The notes under the pieces are model-generated. The model was given only the letters and a program-made list of their open reading frames with translations, did not search any database and had not been told where the DNA came from. Source: an uncultured Lachnospiraceae bacterium (GTDB taxonomy: Bacteria > Bacillota > Clostridia > Lachnospirales > Lachnospiraceae). From it: DNA of 64,000 nt. This document shows, piece by piece, positions 22,889-31,056 of the stretch (positions are counted from its first letter, which is position 1; the number at the start of each line of letters is the position of its first letter). The position numbers and the translations under genes are program-made. Location of the stretch: assembly GCA_910578335.1 (NCBI GenBank), contig CAJTPU010000018.1, positions 1 through 64,000 of the forward strand. The letters run 5' to 3'.

Positions 22889-25840
22889 TTACTGCTTTGC
22901 CTTTCCGTAAATCTCCCCGCTTTCAATCAGCGCAATCATAAGCTGCACAATCTCCGTATTGAGCTGCGTTCCCGCAATTCTCTTAAGCTCTGCAAGAATA
23001 TCCTCCATTTTCATCCGCTGACGGTATGGTCTGGTGGAATTCATGGTGTCAAACGTATCCGCCACCGCAATAATCTGTGCAATTTTGGGAATCTCTTCTT
23101 CCTTTTTGCCAAAAGGATATCCCTGTCCGTCCATCCGCTCATGATGGTAACCGGCGCCTAATGACAATTCCGGCGAAATTTCAATTTTTTTCAAAATATC
23201 ATAACCATTTTGCGCATGCTGCTTCATCACTGCATACTCTTCTTCCGTCAGTTCTTCCGGTTTATTTAAAATTTCATCGGGTATCGTAATTTTTCCAATA
23301 TCATGCAGCAAGGCAATATCATAAATATTAGAAACCTCATTTTTGTCATAGCCCATTTTTTCCGCAAGCATCGCCGCATACCTTGCCACCCGAAAAGAAT
23401 GTCCCTTTGTATATTTATCCTTTAAGTCGATGCAGGTAGCAAATGCCTGAATCATCTGGTTGATGAAAATTTTGTTTTCTTTCTGCTTCTTTACCAGTTT
23501 TCCGGTTTTGTTGCGGGTATAAACAACAGCAATCACCGAAATCAAGAGCGCCGCCGCCAAGACAAGCAGAATCCAAAACAATCCGCTCTCATAAATCCGC
23601 TTCTCCTTGATAAGCGTCACAGAGATAGTATTTACTTCTCTGCCCGTCATGGTGTCAATAACCGAAAAATGGAATATGTACTTTCCGCCGCTCAGATTGG
23701 TATAGCTGACCGGCTGCAGCTCCTGCCGGGACACCGATGCCGGCTCCTTGTCAAAGCCCTCCAGATAATAGTTAAGCCGCGGATTCTGCAGAGAATAGGT
23801 AAAGGCATATGCATGTATGGTAAGCCTGCGGCAGTCAGCAGGAATCCGCAATATCTCTCCATCCCGCAAGGACATTAGCTCACCGTCCACTTCCACAAAC
23901 GGCACTGACAGCTTTATCGCCTCGTCTGCCGCCTGTTTCTCATTGATATTGATACAGCTTACACCTCTTGCACCTGAAATATATAAGTCGCCGTCCTCCG
24001 AAAGATAGCTTCTTGAGTTGGCAGTCGCCACACAGGGCAGACCGCAGCTCATATCATAAAATACATATTCCGGTTCCTCATCCTGAAGCATCTGCTCTCC
24101 GTTCAGCACATAGATACCGCTGCTTCCCAAAACCCAGATACCGCCGCTCTCATCAAAATACATATCAAAGTTATTGGAATACGGAAAATGAGACAGTGTG
24201 TAAATCTGTCCGTCTTTCATATAAGATATAGAATTGCTGGTGATAATCCAGTACAAAGAACGTTTCACATCCTTTTTAATCCGAAGAATTATTTCCGAGC
24301 GCAGACCATCCTTCATTCCCAGATTGTGTATTTCACCGCCGTCCACCACATAGATGCCATTGCCGTCGCTGCCCAAATACAACCTGCCGTCATCACCCTC
24401 GCAGATTGTCAGGATTTCCGTATTGCTGATTCCGTCTTTCTCATCATAAGTACCTATAACACTTCCATCCTTTATCAGACTGAGCCCACCGTTAGTCGCC
24501 ACTGCAATCGTGCCGTCCGTCAATTCCGTCACTGTACGGATACGGTCTGATTTCAGTCCCGATTCTTTGTTATAAATCTGATAGGTACCATCGCCATAAT
24601 AGCAAATTAAACCAAACTCACTGTAACTGCACAACCACAAGTTGCCGGCAGAATCTTCCTTGATGCAGCGAATCCGGATACCTTCTAACAGCTTGGTCAG
24701 AACATTTTCCTTCTGCCTGTACTCTGCATCCAAAAGGCGCAGTCCGGAATCCGTCCCGATATACAAATCTCCCTGATACATACAGGTAGTATTTACCACC
24801 TCGTTCTTTAGCCCTGCAATTCTGCTGATATCTTGAAAACAATTGCCCACCAGCTTCATGACACCCTGTCTGGAAGAAGCAAACCAGAGATTTCCCTCAT
24901 AATCCACCATCATTTCATCCACGGAATTATTCATGGGAATATCCTGCAGTTCACTGTACCGTCCGTTTCCGTCCAGCCAGCCAATCCCATTGTCCGCACA
25001 AATCCAGATTCTTTCCGATGACTCAGGATAAATGGCATTGATATTGACCTGCGGCGCTGCCAAAAAAGTTTGATAGTCCTTCATTCCGTTCTGCATGTCG
25101 CCATATATCACGGTAGACTCTTCCGTGCCAAGATAAACAAATCCTTCTCTTTCCGGCGCAGGGCAGATGCAGGATATGACACCGATTCCGAGCTCCTGTC
25201 CACTGTAGAAAGCAGCGACTGCAAGACCCTCCAGATAAAAGAAATCGCCTCCCAGCGTACAGCCGTAAATCCTGCCATCCGCGCCCTGCTTAATCTCACA
25301 GATATATTCCGTGTTAATACGGGAATCATCTATCAGATGCAGTTCTCCCTGTGCATCAATATAGACCATGCCCTGTGTCGTCGCAAAAACAATATTGCCT
25401 GCACCGTCCTCTGCAATGGACCTGACAGACAGAGAAGGCAGCCCCTCGTCCTTTCCAAAAAAGCTGAACTCTCCTTCTTCATACAGCACAATACCGCTGT
25501 CATTCGTTCCCACCCACAATCTGTCTTTCGCATCCACATACAGGCTTACCACACTTGCAATCCCTATCGAGGAATCATAACGGTAAAAGTCATTGCCGTC
25601 ATAGCGAATCAGTCCACTGTAGCCCCCGACCCAGATAAAACCGTCCTCTGACTGCACAATAGCATTTGCCTCCGATGTGGGAAGCCCATTATTGTTGTTA
25701 TACAAAACGAAGGAATAGTCCTGTCCCTCCTGTCCTAATACATTTGATTTTGGGGGCGCCGCCTCGCACACAATAGAACAGAAGAAAAATATTGCAAACA
25801 GCGGCAAAGTTATACAACTTAGTTTTATCAGATGTCGCAT
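22889..25840 (-). CDS. membrane receptor: beta-propeller, Y_Y_Y and HD-GYP phosphodiesterase
   Basis: A 983-residue protein. A signal peptide (ITLPLFAIFFFCSIVCEA) is followed by about 640 residues of two-component-regulator propeller repeats (DGFIWVGGYSGL, DRLWVGTNDSGI, GNLWFASSRQGV). A Y_Y_Y-like domain (about 660-745), one membrane segment (LFWILLVLAAALLISVIAVVY) and a cytosolic HD-GYP domain with ALLHDIGK and HHERMDGQGYP complete it. All catalytic HD-GYP residues appear present, so it should hydrolyse c-di-GMP in response to an outside ligand. Such propellers normally drive histidine kinases, so this output is less usual. AAGGAGG precedes the ATG by 4 bases. Confidence 0.9.
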   Translation of the reverse strand: MRHLIKLSCITLPLFAIFFFCSIVCEAAPPKSNVLGQEGQDYSFVLYNNNNGLPTSEANAIVQSEDGFIWVGGYSGLIRYDGNDFYRYDSSIGIASVVSLYVDAKDRLWVGTNDSGIVLYEEGEFSFFGKDEGLPSLSVRSIAEDGAGNIVFATTQGMVYIDAQGELHLIDDSRINTEYICEIKQGADGRIYGCTLGGDFFYLEGLAVAAFYSGQELGIGVISCICPAPEREGFVYLGTEESTVIYGDMQNGMKDYQTFLAAPQVNINAIYPESSERIWICADNGIGWLDGNGRYSELQDIPMNNSVDEMMVDYEGNLWFASSRQGVMKLVGNCFQDISRIAGLKNEVVNTTCMYQGDLYIGTDSGLRLLDAEYRQKENVLTKLLEGIRIRCIKEDSAGNLWLCSYSEFGLICYYGDGTYQIYNKESGLKSDRIRTVTELTDGTIAVATNGGLSLIKDGSVIGTYDEKDGISNTEILTICEGDDGRLYLGSDGNGIYVVDGGEIHNLGMKDGLRSEIILRIKKDVKRSLYWIITSNSISYMKDGQIYTLSHFPYSNNFDMYFDESGGIWVLGSSGIYVLNGEQMLQDEEPEYVFYDMSCGLPCVATANSRSYLSEDGDLYISGARGVSCININEKQAADEAIKLSVPFVEVDGELMSLRDGEILRIPADCRRLTIHAYAFTYSLQNPRLNYYLEGFDKEPASVSRQELQPVSYTNLSGGKYIFHFSVIDTMTGREVNTISVTLIKEKRIYESGLFWILLVLAAALLISVIAVVYTRNKTGKLVKKQKENKIFINQMIQAFATCIDLKDKYTKGHSFRVARYAAMLAEKMGYDKNEVSNIYDIALLHDIGKITIPDEILNKPEELTEEEYAVMKQHAQNGYDILKKIEISPELSLGAGYHHERMDGQGYPFGKKEEEIPKIAQIIAVADTFDTMNSTRPYRQRMKMEDILAELKRIAGTQLNTEIVQLMIALIESGEIYGKAKQ

Positions 25841-25956
25841 AGTGCCTCCTTGGTTCCGGTTCCTTGTCAGATGCTTCTAATAGCTTCATTATACGTATTT
25901 GTTAGGGAAAAATCAATATTTCGTTTTGCCGGCACAACAATTGCAGAAAATATCAC

Positions 25957-25990
25957 AAAAAAGCGCCCGGTCTCTTCGGGCGCTTTCGTT
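25957..25990 (-). terminator. terminator of the 25990-26637 gene
   Basis: AAAGCGCCCG (25960-25969) pairs with CGGGCGCTTT (25977-25986). Read on the minus strand it is followed by T6, a classic intrinsic terminator immediately after the stop codon. Confidence 0.85.
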
Positions 25991-26637
25991 TAAATCCTGA
26001 TATCCAGCGGTCTGTACAGTGCTTTCAGCTCTTCTTCCTTCCGCAGGCTGATACTGCCGTTTTGCAAAGCATACTCCTCCGGTGGCTGTTCTGCCGGCTC
26101 CTCCAGCTTCTGTGTTTCTTCTGCAAGCGCTTCGTCCATTGTTTCGGGTATGGCATCCTGCAGCTCCTCCAGTGTCTGTGACGCTTCGTCCAGAATCTCC
26201 TCTAACATGCCGCCGCTGTCTTCTGTTCCCAGCGCTTCCTCCACCATGTCTTCTTTTCTTTCTTCCGGCGTCTTGGGTTCTGTTTTTTCCACGGCATCGG
26301 CAATTTTTTTGCCGATTTCCTCCGCTTCATCCAGCACATGAAACATCTGCTCTCTGTTGTATGCCGCCTTTGCCGCCGCAATTTCCTCTTCATAGTTATG
26401 AAACATATCCAGTTTTTTGGCAATATCCTCTATACCGTTACACTTCATATTTTTCAGGCTTTCTTTCCGCCCTTCCCAAAAGGAAATCTCCTCATCCGTC
26501 TTCTGCCTGCGCTGCATCTTTTCCTGCTCGCTTTTTAAACCCATTCCCGAAAGCAGGGAAAGCTTTCCCATATATAAGGACTTCATTTCATATGCAGCCT
26601 TTGTGCCCATACTTTTTCCCAAAACCGAAACATTCAT
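25990..26637 (-). CDS. uncharacterised helical, acidic protein
   Basis: I do not recognise a family for this 215-residue protein. It starts MNVSVLGKSMGTKAAYEMKS, has a Lys/Glu-rich helical region (about 35-125) and an acidic, Pro/Glu-rich low-complexity part (about 125-195) before a short conserved-looking tail. No signal peptide or membrane segment is seen. GAGG precedes the ATG. It lies 71 bases after the FliD-like gene on the same strand with a terminator directly behind it, so the two likely form one unit. Confidence 0.6.
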   Translation of the reverse strand: MNVSVLGKSMGTKAAYEMKSLYMGKLSLLSGMGLKSEQEKMQRRQKTDEEISFWEGRKESLKNMKCNGIEDIAKKLDMFHNYEEEIAAAKAAYNREQMFHVLDEAEEIGKKIADAVEKTEPKTPEERKEDMVEEALGTEDSGGMLEEILDEASQTLEELQDAIPETMDEALAEETQKLEEPAEQPPEEYALQNGSISLRKEEELKALYRPLDIRI

Positions 26638-26708
26638 ACACAGTCCTCATTTCTTTGCCCCTGCCGCAGGGCTTCAACTTGTCGCTGTCTCTTACAGACT
26701 TATATTGT

Positions 26709-27383
26709 TTAACCCCAGAAGCTGTATCTGCCGGCAGCCGCCGTTTGGCTCAAATTTCCCGCTGCGTTGTAATGATTGGAAACACTGTCCACATTGGCTC
26801 CTGCATTGTCTGAGATTCTTCCTGCCAAAAATGCAACTCTCGACAGAAAACCGCCCGATGTGCCAAGCGCTTTTTCAATATCCGCTGCCGGTACCTGTTT
26901 CAGTTTATTTCTGTCAAGGCTCATTCTGCCGTCTTTTGATATGGTGATGCCAATCTCCTTTAAAGCCTCGCTGTTTTGCTCCGCTTCTTCCTTCAGGCTG
27001 TTGCAGTACAATGTATCCAACGTCCCTGCAACCGCACGCAAGGTTTTTAATGTATCGTTATAGCCGCTCACAAAGTCCGCAATCTTGTCATAAAGCGCTT
27101 CTTTTCCTTCCTCTGTGTCTGCTTTCGCAAATACGGAATCCTCTCCCTTCGCAGTCAAGTCCGATGCGCTCGCCGAAAGCTTGTTTGACGCCTTTTCCAC
27201 CTTTTCATAGTTGCTCTTCTGAATGGCGGAAGTACTCTTTCCTTTGTTTTTATCCAATGCGTTCAGCAGGGTTTTCTCCGAACTCTTCCCATTTCCATTT
27301 ACATAATTTAACAAAGAATTTCCGTTTATCGGAAGCCCTGCGCGCTGTGCCGAATCGTTTAACATTTTTGTCGTTACTCTCAT
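26709..27383 (-). CDS. flagellar-cap (FliD C-terminal)-like protein
   Basis: A 224-residue protein starting MRVTTKMLNDSAQRAGLPI. Its C-terminal half contains FVSGYNDTLKTLRAV, EIGITISKDGRMSLDRNKL and a following KALG segment, the pattern of the FliD (HAP2) C-terminal domain, which caps flagellar filaments. Whole FliD is at least twice as long and begins differently, so this is at most a FliD-C relative. No other flagellar gene is in the window. AGGAGG 6 bases before the ATG at 27383 fixes the start; the frame runs on to 27434. Confidence 0.55.
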   Translation of the reverse strand: MRVTTKMLNDSAQRAGLPINGNSLLNYVNGNGKSSEKTLLNALDKNKGKSTSAIQKSNYEKVEKASNKLSASASDLTAKGEDSVFAKADTEEGKEALYDKIADFVSGYNDTLKTLRAVAGTLDTLYCNSLKEEAEQNSEALKEIGITISKDGRMSLDRNKLKQVPAADIEKALGTSGGFLSRVAFLAGRISDNAGANVDSVSNHYNAAGNLSQTAAAGRYSFWG

Positions 27384-27486
27384 AAAAATCCTCCTGTCTG
27401 CCATAAATATCCGTATACATGTTTTATCGGTCAAAAATCGGGAAACGTTAAAGCAATGTCATGAGCAGACAATAAATTGTAACAAA

Positions 27487-27523
27487 AAGACGGGCATGGA
27501 ACACGCCGTCCATTGCCCGTCTC
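27487..27523 (-). terminator. terminator of the DUF6033-like gene
   Basis: GACGGGCA (27489-27496) pairs with TGCCCGTC (27514-27521), with further pairs inside and, on the minus strand, a T5 tract after the stem. It separates this gene from the FliD-like gene downstream. Confidence 0.75.
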
Positions 27524-27544
27524 CTGTTTCTTCTTTTCTTCAAC

Positions 27545-28273
27545 TTAACAGCGGAAGCTGAAATTCTGTCCTACCAATCTCTCCGCATCGGTCTGCACCG
27601 AATCGCTCATCGCCTCATAGACCGTATCGTCAACCTTTCGCAGCAAATCCTCGATGGAGGAAGCCGTCACCGTCACCAGGTCCTCTTCTGCCTTGGCTTT
27701 TTCCGCACGCTTCTCAGCCTGTTTTTCCTCTGCTGCCTTTTTTGCCTGCCTCTTTGCGTCCGCTTTCCTCTGCTCCACCTTCTTTGCCGCGCTTTTTTTG
27801 ATTCTGTCGCGCTGTGCCGCAAGGGATTTGTCCACTACCGCAAAGAAAGAGGCGTTGCCGCCGTCGTTGACCTGCATACCAAATGCTTTCACCCCGGGCT
27901 TGCTGCCAAGCTGTTTCTGAAGCTGAGGCAGCTTCACCGCCGCATTGCTGATAATGCTTTCATACTGCTTACGGAAGTTTTCATCCGAAGCCATCCGCTC
28001 AACCTTTTCCTCGTCGATTAGCACCACAAGCCTGTGCGGGTTTGCAAAGCTGCCCGCCTGCGCCTTAGCCACCGCCTTCATATCCTTGCTGACTAACACA
28101 AAATCCATGTTGGAGTATTTTTTCTTCAACTCGTCATAGTACTTCTGCGCCTTTTCGCTCAGCTCTGGATTCCCTATGGTTCTTCCATAATTGGCAGGTT
28201 TTTTCTGCGCACCGGATGCCTGATACACTTCGCCTGTCTGCACATTGTTTTCAATCTGCGCCATCGTTCCCAT
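27545..28273 (-). CDS. DUF6033-like protein
   Basis: A 242-residue protein that I match from memory to the DUF6033 family, which has no known function. Features are NYGRTIGNPELSEKAQKYYDEL, a globular middle (DFVLVSKDMKAVAKAQ, HRLVVLIDEEKVERM), a strongly charged Lys/Ala/Glu coiled coil (about 165-205) and a C-terminal helix ending GQNFSFRC. There is no signal peptide. AGGAGG 7 bases before the ATG at 28273 sets the start rather than 28315. It lies immediately upstream of the FliD-like gene but has its own terminator. Confidence 0.6.
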   Translation of the reverse strand: MGTMAQIENNVQTGEVYQASGAQKKPANYGRTIGNPELSEKAQKYYDELKKKYSNMDFVLVSKDMKAVAKAQAGSFANPHRLVVLIDEEKVERMASDENFRKQYESIISNAAVKLPQLQKQLGSKPGVKAFGMQVNDGGNASFFAVVDKSLAAQRDRIKKSAAKKVEQRKADAKRQAKKAAEEKQAEKRAEKAKAEEDLVTVTASSIEDLLRKVDDTVYEAMSDSVQTDAERLVGQNFSFRC

Positions 28274-28397
28274 ATTGTTTCCTCCTTGATTTTTATTCCG
28301 TAAAATCCTTTTCACGTATATTGGTTATATCGGCAGAAAAGCAAGATTGCATTATATCAACGCCTTATACCGCTTCATTCCTGTTACGCTTGTCCTC

Positions 28398-29537
28398 CTA
28401 TTCCTTCATACCCAGCTTCTCCGCAAAATCTGACATTGCTGTCGAAATTTTAAGCTGCTGCGGGCATACCGCCTCGCAGCTTTTACAGCCAATGCAGGCA
28501 GAGGGTAGTTGTTCCTTGGGAACCGACTGCAATGCCATGGGCGCAATAAAGCCTCCCCCGGTAAAGCAATGTTCATTGTAAAGAGCAATCAGCTCAGGAA
28601 TATGCAGCCCCTTCGGACAGTGGCTTACGCAGTAATGACATGAGGTGCAGGGCAGGCTGTCCTTTTTTACCATCTCCTCTGCAATGTCCAATAATACTTT
28701 CATTTCCGTCTCGTTTAAAGGTTTTTCAGCCTCATAGGTACAAATATTGTCAAGAAGCTGCTCCATGCTTGACATACCGGAAAGCACCATTGTAACCTCC
28801 GGTATCGTCTGTAAAAAACGAAACGCCCATGCCGGTACTTTTTCATCGGGTCGAAGTGCTGAAAGCTTCGCCGCGTCAGTCTCTGAAAGAGCCGCAAGCC
28901 GTCCGCCACGCAGCGGCTCCATGACCCACACCGGAATCCCATACTCCTTTAAAAGCGCCACCTTTTCCTTTGCATCCTGAAAGCTCCAGTCCAGCCAGTT
29001 GAGCTGAATCTGGCAAAACTCCATATGTTCACCGTACGCTTCCAGAAAACGCTTCATAATATCATAGCTTCCATGCGCCGAAAAGCCAAGATGCCTGATG
29101 CGTCCATTTTCCTTCTGTTTCATTAAATAGGAAAATATTCCATATTTCTCGTCCAGATATGCGTCAATATTCATTTCGCATACGTTATGGAACAGATAAA
29201 AATCAAAATATTCCACACGGCATTTTTCAAGCTGCCGCTCAAAAATCTCCTCTACCTTCCCCATATTGGAAAGGTCGTAGCCCGGAAATTTTGTCGCCAG
29301 ATAATAGTCCTCCCGCGGATAGGCACTTAAGATTTTTCCTAAGACCAGCTCCGAATTGCCATCATGATAGCCCCATGCCGTATCATAATAATTGATACCC
29401 TTCTCCATTGCACAGGCAACCATCTCCTCCGCCTTTTTCTCATCAATTCTGGCATCGTCACCATCCACTACCGGCAGGCGCATAGCGCCCAGCCCAAGCG
29501 CAGAAAGCTTTAAATCCTGATAATCCTTGTAGAGCAT
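28398..29537 (-). CDS. aldo/keto reductase with C-terminal 4Fe-4S domain
   Basis: A 379-residue enzyme with an aldo/keto reductase barrel (LKLSALGLGAMRLP, YYDTAWGYHDGNSE, YYLATKFPGY) and a ferredoxin-like tail with CTSCHYCVSHCPKG and CIGCKSCEAVCPQ, eight Cys for two clusters. It probably reduces a carbonyl compound in anaerobic metabolism; the substrate is unknown. GGAGG 7 bases before the ATG at 29537 sets the start. It lies 49 bases after the ECF S-component gene in an operon. Confidence 0.9.
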   Translation of the reverse strand: MLYKDYQDLKLSALGLGAMRLPVVDGDDARIDEKKAEEMVACAMEKGINYYDTAWGYHDGNSELVLGKILSAYPREDYYLATKFPGYDLSNMGKVEEIFERQLEKCRVEYFDFYLFHNVCEMNIDAYLDEKYGIFSYLMKQKENGRIRHLGFSAHGSYDIMKRFLEAYGEHMEFCQIQLNWLDWSFQDAKEKVALLKEYGIPVWVMEPLRGGRLAALSETDAAKLSALRPDEKVPAWAFRFLQTIPEVTMVLSGMSSMEQLLDNICTYEAEKPLNETEMKVLLDIAEEMVKKDSLPCTSCHYCVSHCPKGLHIPELIALYNEHCFTGGGFIAPMALQSVPKEQLPSACIGCKSCEAVCPQQLKISTAMSDFAEKLGMKE

Positions 29538-29586
29538 ACCGTTTCCTCCTTTTTCAACGAGTTCCATCCCGCTTTTTCAAATGTTT

Positions 29587-30183
29587 TCAGCCTTCTATAT
29601 TGCCACTTCCGCCGACAGACACTTTTTCTTTGACCTTTTTATGAAAATGTACCAGCCCCGTCTTGTTTAATACCAGCATCAGCGCCGGAATAAAAACAAG
29701 CTGCAACACAATCCCGGGAATTGCATTTAAAAAAGCGCCTGCCATAAACATTTTCCACGAAAAAGCATTTCCCATCATGCCAAGCATCGCCACCCTGACC
29801 ACGCCCCAGACAATCCGCCCGCCTATCATGGCAATAATCAGCGAGCGGTACAGAGATACAATACATTTCCACCGCGAACGGTTATATAAAAAGCCAACGA
29901 TTGCGCCATAAGAGGCAAGCTCAAAAGCCATTGCAATCCCATTGGGCATAGGCGGCATTGCAAACAGTACATAGCGCAGAAAAGGCAGAATAAATCCTAT
30001 GACGCCTCCATACTGCCAGCCGCAGATGAGACCGCATACAAGCACGGGGAGATGCATAGGCAGAAGCATATTGCCTATCTGTGGAATCTGCCCTGTGAAA
30101 AAGGGCAGTACAATACCCACCGCCAGCAGCATAGCAGAAAGAACCAATTTCTTTACCTGTGTTTTTACATTTGTCTGTTCCAT
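29587..30183 (-). CDS. ECF transporter S component
   Basis: A 198-residue membrane protein with about six hydrophobic segments, matching the substrate-binding S component of energy-coupling-factor transporters. The N-terminus has the A-x-x-x-A-like helix LVLSAMLLAVGIVLPFF, and the loop MLLPMHLPVLVCGLICGWQYG is typical of this fold. The S component binds a vitamin or similar ligand and relies on a shared EcfA/A'/T module encoded elsewhere. The vitamin cannot be assigned. It sits between a uridine-kinase gene and an aldo/keto reductase gene on one strand. Confidence 0.82.
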   Translation of the reverse strand: MEQTNVKTQVKKLVLSAMLLAVGIVLPFFTGQIPQIGNMLLPMHLPVLVCGLICGWQYGGVIGFILPFLRYVLFAMPPMPNGIAMAFELASYGAIVGFLYNRSRWKCIVSLYRSLIIAMIGGRIVWGVVRVAMLGMMGNAFSWKMFMAGAFLNAIPGIVLQLVFIPALMLVLNKTGLVHFHKKVKEKVSVGGSGNIEG

Positions 30184-30201
30184 TTCTCCATCCTTTCCTT
30201 C

Positions 30202-30248
30202 ATACCGTCTATTGGGCTTTTGACACCTGAATCCTAATACCGTCTATT
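30202..30248. repeat. solo repeat end flanked by 12-bp direct repeats
   Basis: ATACCGTCTATT occurs at 30202-30213 and again at 30237-30248. Between them lies a 23-base insert, gggcttttgacacctgaatc plus three bases, which matches the terminal sequence of the palindromic element at 44211-44445. The second direct repeat contains part of the uridine-kinase stop codon. It looks like a target duplication around one element end. Confidence 0.6.
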
Positions 30249-30855
30249 AAAATTGGGTAGTATCAATGATAAGACTGCTTCCCCTTTCTATGGCATAGCG
30301 CGCAAAATACGCTTCCTCCAGCGGAATCCACCGTGTTGCAAAAGCATCATAGCGGTTTCCCTCCCGTGCCCGCAGCCTCTTTTCCTGTTCTGTTTGCGAA
30401 CAAGTAAAAAACAGCCTCAGAGCGTACTGTCCGGCAAGAAGCGGGTGTCCGGAATAGCTGCCCTCCACCACTACCAGCGGTTTTTCTTTCAGCTCTTTGG
30501 ACTCTTTATACTTCCCCTCTTTGCAGGAATAGGGACAATAGAGCGCCCGACGGCACTCCTTAATCGGACGCAGCACCTCTGCAAGAAGCCTCTCGAAATC
30601 CATATTGCCGCCGGAAATTTTTTCCCAGCCCGCAGGACGCATTTCCATTGGCAGATAAAAATCATCCATATGAATGACATTGGAGGAAAATCTGTCCGCA
30701 AGCTGTTTTGCAAAATAGGTCTTGCCGCTTCCGCACCGTCCGTCCACCCCTATCATAACAGGTGTTTTTATATTAATTTCTTCCCTCTTGCGCAACAGCG
30801 CCTCAATACGGGCAAATGCCGGTGCATACACTGTATTTTCTTTATCCGTAATCAA
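30247..30855 (-). CDS. uridine kinase-like P-loop kinase
   Basis: A 202-residue P-loop kinase with Walker A GVDGRCGSGKTYFAKQL (about 37-53), the acidic base in HMDDFYLP, a Walker B-like VVVEGSY and a lid-region RLRAREG. It fits uridine/cytidine kinase-like proteins and may phosphorylate a nucleoside or another small alcohol. The shared transcript with an ECF vitamin S component suggests a vitamin-precursor substrate, by inference only. It is the first gene of the operon. Confidence 0.78.
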   Translation of the reverse strand: MITDKENTVYAPAFARIEALLRKREEINIKTPVMIGVDGRCGSGKTYFAKQLADRFSSNVIHMDDFYLPMEMRPAGWEKISGGNMDFERLLAEVLRPIKECRRALYCPYSCKEGKYKESKELKEKPLVVVEGSYSGHPLLAGQYALRLFFTCSQTEQEKRLRAREGNRYDAFATRWIPLEEAYFARYAIERGSSLIIDTTQF

Positions 30856-30989
30856 ACGTCTCTCCTCTTAAACCTACGACAACTTTCAGCCAAGGAATCC
30901 TTATTTCTCATTTTAATACTTAAAGCAAACTTTAAGTCAAGCTTTTTTTCCCGCGGATTTCTTTGTTTTTGATACGCATCGTTTTAGTT

Positions 30990-31016
30990 ACCGTTTTCCC
31001 CTGCATTCATATAATA
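30990..31016 (+). promoter_or_regulatory. sigma-K/sigma-E-like sporulation promoter
   Basis: AC (30990-30991), 16 bases, CATATAATA (31008-31016) matches the mother-cell consensus AC-N16/17-CATANNNTA. No good sigma-A -35 precedes the -10. The start would be near 31023 and AAGGAG follows before the ATG at 31057. Confidence 0.5.
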
Positions 31017-31056
31017 ATTGTAACAGACAAAACAAATATAAGGAGAAATCTATCCT

